Below are positions 1 through 4,471 of a DNA stretch of 8,043 nucleotides, one piece after another. The stretch lies in contig JAAWLS010000096.1 of assembly GCA_022798035.1 (NCBI GenBank), forward strand, positions 1 through 8,043, written 5' to 3'. This stretch comes from Lachnospiraceae bacterium. Its GTDB lineage: Bacteria > Bacillota > Clostridia > Lachnospirales > Lachnospiraceae. The notes below the pieces were generated by a model, which saw nothing but the letters and a program-made list of their open reading frames with translations, was not told the origin of the DNA and made no database searches. Position numbers and translations under genes: made by a program. Within the stretch, counting starts at the first letter, position 1. Each line of letters opens with the position of its first letter.

Positions 1-2
1 CC

Positions 3-368
3 GAATTTGAGGTGATGAAAATCATCTGGAAACATGCCCCTATCAGTACAAATGAAATAACAGAAAAATTACTGCAGACCACATCCTGGAGCCCCAAAAC
101 CATACACACACTTATCAAACGCCTGACAACAAAAGGCGCTCTCTCCTATGAGAAGCAGGGCCGGGTATTCGTCTACACCCCTCTCATCCAGGAGAAAGAA
201 TATGTGGATGAAAAAAGCAGCTCTTTTCTGAAACGCTACTACGACGGAAATATCACCGCCATGCTGTCCGCCTATATGGAACATGAAAGGCTGTCTGAAG
301 ATGAAATCGAGGACCTGCGCTCTCTTCTCACCCAGAAATCCAAAAAAGGAGGCGGCGGCCATGGCTGA
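3..368 (+). CDS. blaI: BlaI/MecI-family penicillinase repressor, 5' end outside window
   Basis: Winged-helix transcriptional repressor of the BlaI/MecI family. Such dimers bind TACA-N2-TGTA operators upstream of beta-lactamase, PBP2a and their own genes, and are inactivated by proteolysis after BlaR1/MecR1 senses a beta-lactam. The reading frame is open from base 3 (E-F-E-V-M-K-I-I-W), matching the family's usual (A)EFEVMxxxW N-terminus, so only about 5-10 residues are missing and the GTG/ATG at 12-17 is not the true start. Visible parts: helix-turn-helix (ISTNEITEKLL, then SPKTIHTLIKRL), the wing (GALSYEKQGRVFVYTPLI), and the C-terminal dimerisation helices ending DEIEDLRSLL. The 121 visible residues fit the normal length of about 125. 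The last 8 bases overlap the blaR1 start, so the two are an operon with likely translational coupling. No lesion is seen in the visible part. Matching operators lie upstream of the PBP gene at 3974 and 4083. Confidence 0.93.
   Translation, partial: EFEVMKIIWKHAPISTNEITEKLLQTTSWSPKTIHTLIKRLTTKGALSYEKQGRVFVYTPLIQEKEYVDEKSSSFLKRYYDGNITAMLSAYMEHERLSEDEIEDLRSLLTQKSKKGGGGHG
348..352 (+). promoter_or_regulatory. Ribosome binding site of blaR1
   Basis: GGAGG lies 8 bases before ATG 361, inside the 3' end of blaI. It fixes the blaR1 start within the preceding gene and supports coupled translation of repressor and sensor. Confidence 0.8.
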
Positions 369-1809
369 TTTCATGATACGCTTTCTCCTGTGCAGTCTCT
401 TTCTTGGCGTCGTTATCTGCCTTTTTCTGGCAGTCAAAAGAATCTGCTCTGCCTCTTCAGAATTTGGATGTGCGCAGGCTGTACCAGCGCTGTCAGAAAG
501 AAACCAATATCACAAGAGACATTCCCGTCTATAGTACGGCCTTTTTGAAATCCCCCATGACAGCAGGATGTCTTAAGCCCTGTATCTATCTTCCCATCCA
601 TCTGATATCCGATTACCGCGAAGCAGATATGCGTTACATACTGCTCCATGAACTCCAGCACTGCCGTCACAGAGACAACCTTGTCAATATTCTGATGAAC
701 CTTGCCGGAATTTTATACTGGTTTCATCCCCTCGTCTGGTACGGGTTAAAAGAAATGCGCACAGAACGGGAATTGCCTGTGACGCCTCTGTTTTACAAAT
801 GCTGGAGGAGGACTCTTATGAAGATTACGGCCGCACCCTAATTGATTTTGCTGAGAAAATGTCCCGTATTTCTTTCCCCTTTGCATCCGGAATCGGCGGA
901 AACGGCAGACAAATCAGACGGCGCATTCTTAACATTGCCTCCTATCAAAAGCCAACCACCCCAAAAAAGCTGGGCAGTACAGTTTCCTTTCTGATGACTG
1001 CCTTTCTCCTTCTGTGCTCTGCTCCTCTCGTCTCCACCTATGCCGCAGACAAAGAATATTACCGCTGGAACGCGGAGGAAGAACGTATTTCTCAGAGAGA
1101 CCTTTCCTCGTACTTTGGAACATACGAAGGCAGTTTCGCTTTATACGACTTAAAGGAAGATACCTGGTATATCCACAATATGAATTCTGCCTCCCACAGA
1201 ACTGCGCCTAACTCCACCTACAAAATTTACGATGCCCTTTTTGGCCTGGAGGAAGGTGTTATTACACCGGAACACTCCTTGATTTTCTGGAACAGGGAGA
1301 CCTTCCCCTTTCCGTCATGGAATGCAGACCAGACGCTGGATTCTGCCATGGAGCACTCTGTCAACTGGTATTTCCAGAGCATCGACCAGCAGATTGGCGC
1401 CTTCACGCTGAGACGCTGTCTGCGGGAAATCAACTACGGAAATGCACAAATAAGGGAGAATTCCTCCGCTTACTGGATGGAATCTTCCCTGAAGATTTCG
1501 CCCATAGAGCAGGTAGAACTTCTGACAAAGCTCCATCAAGGAGAGCTGGATTTTGCCCCGGAAAATGTCCTTGCCGTAAAAAATTCCATCCGGCTCTCCT
1601 CCTCTGAAAACGGCACACTCTACGGTAAAACAGGAACTGGACAAGTGGACGGCCAGAATCAGAACGGATGGTTTGTGGGATATGTGGAAACCTCCAAAAA
1701 CACATACTTTTTTGCGGCAAACATCCAGGCCCAGCAGGAAGCCTCCGGAAGCAGGGCCGCAGAAATCACCATGTCCATCCTGGCAGACTGGGAGATTTGG
1801 GAAGAATAG
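361..1809 (+). pseudogene. blaR1: Broken BlaR1/MecR1-family (M56) beta-lactam sensor-protease
   Basis: Intact relatives are membrane proteins: four TM helices, a cytoplasmic zinc metalloprotease (HExxH) and an extracellular class-D-like penicillin sensor; acylation of the sensor triggers protease-dependent loss of BlaI. Three pieces occur here in two frames. Piece 1 (361 to about 440) is MADFMIRFLLCSLFLGVVIC, the TM1 start. Piece 2 (about 440-772, +1 frame) begins ESALPLQNLDVRRLY and carries the protease motif HELQH at 647-661. Piece 3 (about 775-1809, original frame) starts ACDASVLQML and has a TM near 967-1050 and the sensor: STYK (nucleophile Ser codon 1213-1215, Lys 1222-1224), SVN (1357-1365), YGN (1435-1443) and KTGT (1627-1638). 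HELQH falls near residue 98, against about 201 in S. aureus BlaR1, so roughly 100 residues expected to hold TM2-TM3 are gone. The second break turns an expected GAA-ATT-GCC (E-I-A-C-D) into GAATTGCC, a 1-base loss. No full-length product is possible without two frameshifts. Confidence 0.9.
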
Positions 1810-1843
1810 CCGCTGTTTTCACCGCCAGTCTAAATATGCTTTT

Positions 1844-1896
1844 CTTCCAAATCTATGCGCTCTTTTCTTTCCGGTTTATGCGTATAGATTTGGAAG
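1844..1896. terminator. Long inverted repeat between convergent blaR1 and PBP genes
   Basis: The arms CTTCCAAATCTAT (1844-1856) and ATAGATTTGGAAG (1884-1896) pair perfectly over 13 bp. The stem extends with a G-T wobble and two GC pairs to 1859/1881 around a loop of about 21 bases. It fills the 93-base gap between the blaR1 stop and the PBP stop (7 bases from the latter), the place for a bidirectional terminator. Neither side has a clear T-run, so intrinsic termination is uncertain; it may act as an mRNA 3'-end stabiliser or be a relic repeat. Confidence 0.5.
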
Positions 1897-1902
1897 GAAC
1901 AT

Positions 1903-3945
1903 TTAATTGCCTGCCAGCCATTGCTCCAATATCAGGCTGGCTTTTTCCACCGCATAGCCGCTTCCCCCTCTTTCTTTTACATCCTCCGTCATGCTGACAA
2001 GCAGAATCGGCCGCTCTGCTGTCTTTTCCGCCGTGAAAATGGCAAACCAGCCCAGTTCTGTGCCGGAGGTGTCCTCTTTGGAAGTTTTGATTTCCGCCGT
2101 CCCTGTTTTTCCGGCCAGAAGAACATCCTCCCGATGGGCCCCATAGCCAGTTCCATTGGCGTCATTTACCACTTTCTTCATTCCTTCCAGGACAATATCT
2201 GCTGTTTCCCTGGAAAAGGCCCCTGAAATCCAATCCTCCGAAGCGTTTTCCTGAGTAAAGAGCAGATACGGCTTTTTTATATTCCCCTCATTGCAGAAAG
2301 CAGAATAGATGCAGGCCAGATGCAGAGGATTTACCAGTATCTGGCCTTGTCCGTAGCCACTGTCCGCCAGCTGGATTTCCGTCTCTATTTTCTCTGTATT
2401 GGAATACTGTGATTTCTGCATTTTTATTTCAAAGGGCAGTTCTTCCCCAAATCCCAGCCTGGACAACGACGCCTCCAACTCCTCCCTGCCGATTTTCAGC
2501 GCCGCCTTTGCAAAATAAATATTATCGGAATAAATCAATGCATTTTCTAAAGTCACAGGCTCATATGCATGCAGAGTAGTCACATGATAAGCTCCCCAGG
2601 AAGCATCTTTCTGCCAGCTCAAGCCTTCCTTTCCATAATCTTTTGCAGGGTTGACTGCACCGGATTCAAGGCCTGCCGCCGCAATCACCGGTTTCAGCAC
2701 AGAACCTGGACACCACACCTGTTGGAACCGGTTGTACATAGGCTTATTCTCATCTTCGCTCAATGCGTTCCACTGCCCGCTGGAAAATCCCATAATAAAA
2801 TCATTGTTGTCATAAGAAGGCGTGCTCACAAGAGCCAGCACCTCCCCGGTATCAGGATTGACTGCCGCAGAACAGCTCTTATCTGACTGAAACTGCTCAT
2901 AAATATGAGCCTGAAGGTCAGCATCTATGGTAAGCCTCACATTCTGTCCTTTCAGCTCTTTTTCAAACAGCCCTTCCACGCCGCTCCTGCCAATCACACT
3001 GCCGGCGGTGTAACCTTCCCCCTCATGTTCTTTTAAATCCTCTGCCGTCACCTGCTGCACATATCCAATGAGATGAGATGCGGCTTCCTTCAAAGGATAT
3101 TCCCGCACCTGCGTGTCGGACAGCAGCACACCTGGGACTGCCAGCAGCTTTTCCTGCCGTTCCTTCTCTTCTTCCAGTCCTTCCTCCTGCTCCAGAGCCA
3201 TAAGTTCCGCTTCCTTAAGTTTCGGGACTGTCTGAATGGGCACAAAAGAGTCGTCCTTCACCCACTGCTGTGCCAACTTTTTTTCAATTGTTTTTGGCTC
3301 AATTTGTAAAATATCAGCTATTTCCTGAATTGCGGCCTCTTTGTCCTCCAGTTTCCCAGGAACGATTCCCACGGCAGACGCCGTTCCCTTTCCAGCCAGA
3401 ACACGGCCGTTTCTGTCTAAAATTTCACCCCGCTCCGCCTGAATGACCGAAACTTTCACTTTGTCCTCAGCACAAAGTTCTGGAAAAATCAAAGAATCCT
3501 CCCACACCAGCTTATCACCCGCTTTCGTTTTCTGAAACCATGCTTCATTTTTAAAATGAACGGGGCCTGCCGCCGTGTCAAAGGAGATATCATAGACTAC
3601 GACTTGTTCTCTTTCCCTCCATTCCAAAATTTTCACAGTTATGTTCTCCGCCTCGATTCCCTCATAAATCGCCGCATTCCGTTTGACAAAATCTTCCTGG
3701 CTGATGCCGCCGGACAATTCCACGTCCAGCATTTCGTACATTTCTTCGTATTCCCCTCTCGAAATGTGCTCCATATATTGAAGCAGCAGTTCTTCCGGGG
3801 AATCTGCCTCTGCCTTTTCCGCAAAAAAGCAGGCGCCATATAGATATATCGCCGCTGCTATTCCTGCCAGTCCTATCAGGGCAATGGCAGTCCACCGGAG
3901 CCTATTCGGCTTCTTTCTCCTCTTTCGTCTGTTTCTTTTTCTCAT
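1903..3945 (-). CDS. MecA/PBP2a-like class B penicillin-binding protein (transpeptidase)
   Basis: Membrane-anchored D,D-transpeptidase that cross-links peptidoglycan outside the membrane. Order of parts in 680 residues: basic cytoplasmic tail (1-17, RKRNRRKRRKK), one TM anchor (about 18-41), NTF2-like MecA N-terminal domain (about 48-155), PBP dimerisation/pedestal domain (about 160-340, with ERGEILDRNGRVLA at 171-184), a Glu/Lys-rich helical stretch (251-266), and the transpeptidase domain (about 345-675). Active-site motifs are complete: SVLK (S415 nucleophile, K418), SDN (473-475) and KTGT (613-616). The length is close to S. aureus PBP2a (668 aa) with the same domain order. I chose the ATG at 3945 rather than the in-frame ATG at 3957, because GGAGG at 3951-3955 sits 5 bases before it and overlaps the upstream ATG. 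Two BlaI-type operators in the promoter region indicate induction by beta-lactams. Low beta-lactam affinity, hence resistance, is inferred from family and context and cannot be read from the sequence. Confidence 0.93.
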   Translation of the reverse strand: MRKRNRRKRRKKPNRLRWTAIALIGLAGIAAAIYLYGACFFAEKAEADSPEELLLQYMEHISRGEYEEMYEMLDVELSGGISQEDFVKRNAAIYEGIEAENITVKILEWREREQVVVYDISFDTAAGPVHFKNEAWFQKTKAGDKLVWEDSLIFPELCAEDKVKVSVIQAERGEILDRNGRVLAGKGTASAVGIVPGKLEDKEAAIQEIADILQIEPKTIEKKLAQQWVKDDSFVPIQTVPKLKEAELMALEQEEGLEEEKERQEKLLAVPGVLLSDTQVREYPLKEAASHLIGYVQQVTAEDLKEHEGEGYTAGSVIGRSGVEGLFEKELKGQNVRLTIDADLQAHIYEQFQSDKSCSAAVNPDTGEVLALVSTPSYDNNDFIMGFSSGQWNALSEDENKPMYNRFQQVWCPGSVLKPVIAAAGLESGAVNPAKDYGKEGLSWQKDASWGAYHVTTLHAYEPVTLENALIYSDNIYFAKAALKIGREELEASLSRLGFGEELPFEIKMQKSQYSNTEKIETEIQLADSGYGQGQILVNPLHLACIYSAFCNEGNIKKPYLLFTQENASEDWISGAFSRETADIVLEGMKKVVNDANGTGYGAHREDVLLAGKTGTAEIKTSKEDTSGTELGWFAIFTAEKTAERPILLVSMTEDVKERGGSGYAVEKASLILEQWLAGN

Positions 3946-3950
3946 TCTAA

Positions 3951-3955
3951 CCTCC
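3951..3955 (-). promoter_or_regulatory. Ribosome binding site deciding the PBP start
   Basis: On the minus strand GGAGG is followed by TTAGA and then ATG (3945). This spacing makes the protein begin MRKRNRRK and excludes the ATG four codons earlier, which overlaps the site. Confidence 0.85.
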
Positions 3956-3966
3956 ATCTGTTCTAC

Positions 3967-3990
3967 AAAATCCTACATATGTAAGATTTT
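3967..3990. promoter_or_regulatory. BlaI/MecI operator, proximal (O2)
   Basis: Near-perfect 24-bp palindrome centred at 3978/3979: AAAATC-C-TACATATGTA-A-GATTTT, broken by one base pair only. The core TACATATGTA (3974-3983) is the known BlaI/MecI recognition pattern and closely resembles the Bacillus and staphylococcal bla/mec operators. It lies 29-38 bases upstream of the PBP start codon. A repressor bound here would block either transcription elongation in the leader or the weaker promoter-like pair that spans it. Confidence 0.88.
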
Positions 3991-3998
3991 AGGGTAAA
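3970..3998 (-). promoter_or_regulatory. Possible second (proximal) promoter of the PBP gene
   Basis: On the minus strand TTTACC (3998-3993), a 17-base spacer, and TAGGAT (3975-3970). The last TA of the operator core forms the first two bases of the -10, the same phase as in the distal promoter. Transcription would start near 3963 and give a leader of about 18 bases that still contains the RBS. The -35 is a poor match, so this is tentative. Confidence 0.4.
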
Positions 3999-4023
3999 AA
4001 ATTTACTGCGGGATTTCGGAAAT

Positions 4024-4058
4024 GTCTGAACTTTCTTTTTCGGAAGTAAAGCTCAGAC
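4024..4058 (-). other. Stem-loop in the PBP leader
   Basis: In the minus-strand transcript GUCUGAGCUUU pairs with AAAGUUCAGAC over 11 bp including one G-U wobble, with a 13-base loop containing UUCCGAAAAA. It falls in the 5' leader of an mRNA starting at the distal promoter. No U-run follows, so it is not an obvious terminator or attenuator; it may stabilise the leader or be chance. Confidence 0.45.
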
Positions 4059-4078
4059 ACACTCCGGTATACCATTTA

Positions 4079-4107
4079 ATACTACACTTGTAGGATTTGA
4101 AAGTCAA
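4079..4107 (-). promoter_or_regulatory. Distal sigma-A promoter of the PBP gene
   Basis: On the minus strand TTGACT (4107-4102), a 17-base spacer and TAGTAT (4084-4079). This is a good housekeeping promoter with start expected near 4072, giving a leader of about 127 bases. The distal BlaI operator occupies the end of the spacer and the first two bases of the -10, so repressor binding should exclude RNA polymerase directly. Confidence 0.8.
4083..4092. promoter_or_regulatory. BlaI/MecI operator, distal (O1)
   Basis: TACACTTGTA on the plus strand (TACAAGTGTA on the minus) is a TACA-N2-TGTA core. Flanking bases partly continue the dyad (AC-core-GG). It lies between the -35 and -10 of the distal promoter. 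Centre-to-centre distance to the proximal operator is 109 bp. Confidence 0.82.
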
Positions 4108-4139
4108 GAAGAATTTAATGTGTCTATCATTTCCCTGTT

Positions 4140-4271
4140 TTACTCTGGCCGTTCTCCCAAATCCTTTACCTTTTTACCGTTTGCCTTTATCTGCTGGCGC
4201 CAGCCTGCCTGGGCAGCCATCTTGTACATCAGCCGCGGAAATGCAATGGACACATACTGGTTTTCCTCCAC
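4140..4271 (-). CDS. Small unrecognised ORF (43 aa)
   Basis: GTG-started minus-strand ORF of 43 residues beginning VEENQYVSIAFPRLMYKMA and ending KVKDLGERPE. An AAAAAGG stretch 7 bases upstream could serve as a weak RBS. Composition is protein-like, with alternating hydrophobic and basic residues and an amphipathic middle (MYKMAAQAGWRQQIKANGKK), but I recognise no family. It ends 33 bases before the -35 of the PBP promoter on the same strand. It may instead be the degraded 3' end of a larger gene: another frame starts ATG AAA AAG GTT TAT just upstream (about 4288) and could join it through a frameshift. No firm evidence that it is expressed. Confidence 0.3.
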   Translation of the reverse strand: MEENQYVSIAFPRLMYKMAAQAGWRQQIKANGKKVKDLGERPE

Positions 4272-4344
4272 TTATAAACCTTTTTCATTCAAAAATAAGA
4301 TTTCCTATCGCCTTTAAAAATCAAGGCGGCCCCTCAATAGAATA

Positions 4345-4385
4345 CCCCCTTTCGTTAGACTTCCGTTTTGTCTAACAAAAGGGGG
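4345..4385. terminator. Strong hairpin terminator downstream of the secreted-protein gene
   Basis: CCCCCTTT-C-GTTAGAC (4345-4360) pairs with GTCTAAC-A-AAAGGGGG (4370-4385): 15 bp with one C/A mismatch and a 9-base loop. On the minus strand it begins 87 bases after the TAA of the secreted-protein gene and is followed by TATTCTATTGA, only mildly T-rich. Together with the short ORF above it separates the secreted-protein unit from the PBP unit. Confidence 0.75.
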
Positions 4386-4471
4386 CACTTCATATCACCA
4401 TTGGACGGTTTCCTTTTTAAAACTTGCCGTTTTCAAGGGATGCAGACAACAAATCCTGTCTCGTTCCCGGC

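Noticed and set aside
69..437. Minus-strand open frame of 122 codons across blaI
   Set aside because: It lies antisense to a clearly recognised repressor frame, has low-complexity Arg/Phe-rich content and no RBS; it is a shadow.
361..841. Programmed frameshifting in blaR1
   Set aside because: The first break coincides with loss of about 100 residues rather than a slippery site with downstream structure, and the second is a plain 1-base loss; decay is simpler.
799..1809. Treating the 336-codon frame as an independent intact gene
   Set aside because: Its first residues continue the BlaR1 sequence that is out of frame upstream, and no RBS precedes ATG 799; it is better described as part of the broken blaR1.
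1944..1980. Lipobox around Cys39 of the PBP (L-Y-G-A-C)
   Set aside because: The residue three before Cys is Tyr and the order does not fit the L-[AS]-[GA]-C pattern; a plain TM anchor as in PBP2a is more likely.
1903..3957. ATG at 3957 as the PBP start
   Set aside because: It overlaps the GGAGG that serves the ATG at 3945 and has no good RBS of its own.
4309..4328. Small hairpin CGCCTT/AAGGCG
   Set aside because: Only 6 bp with an 8-base loop and no T-run; too weak beside the strong hairpin at 4345.
4097..4375. Plus-strand open frames of 65-92 codons between the PBP promoter and the terminator
   Set aside because: They overlap the promoter and operator, have no convincing RBS and show Ser/Pro/Phe-rich shadow composition.
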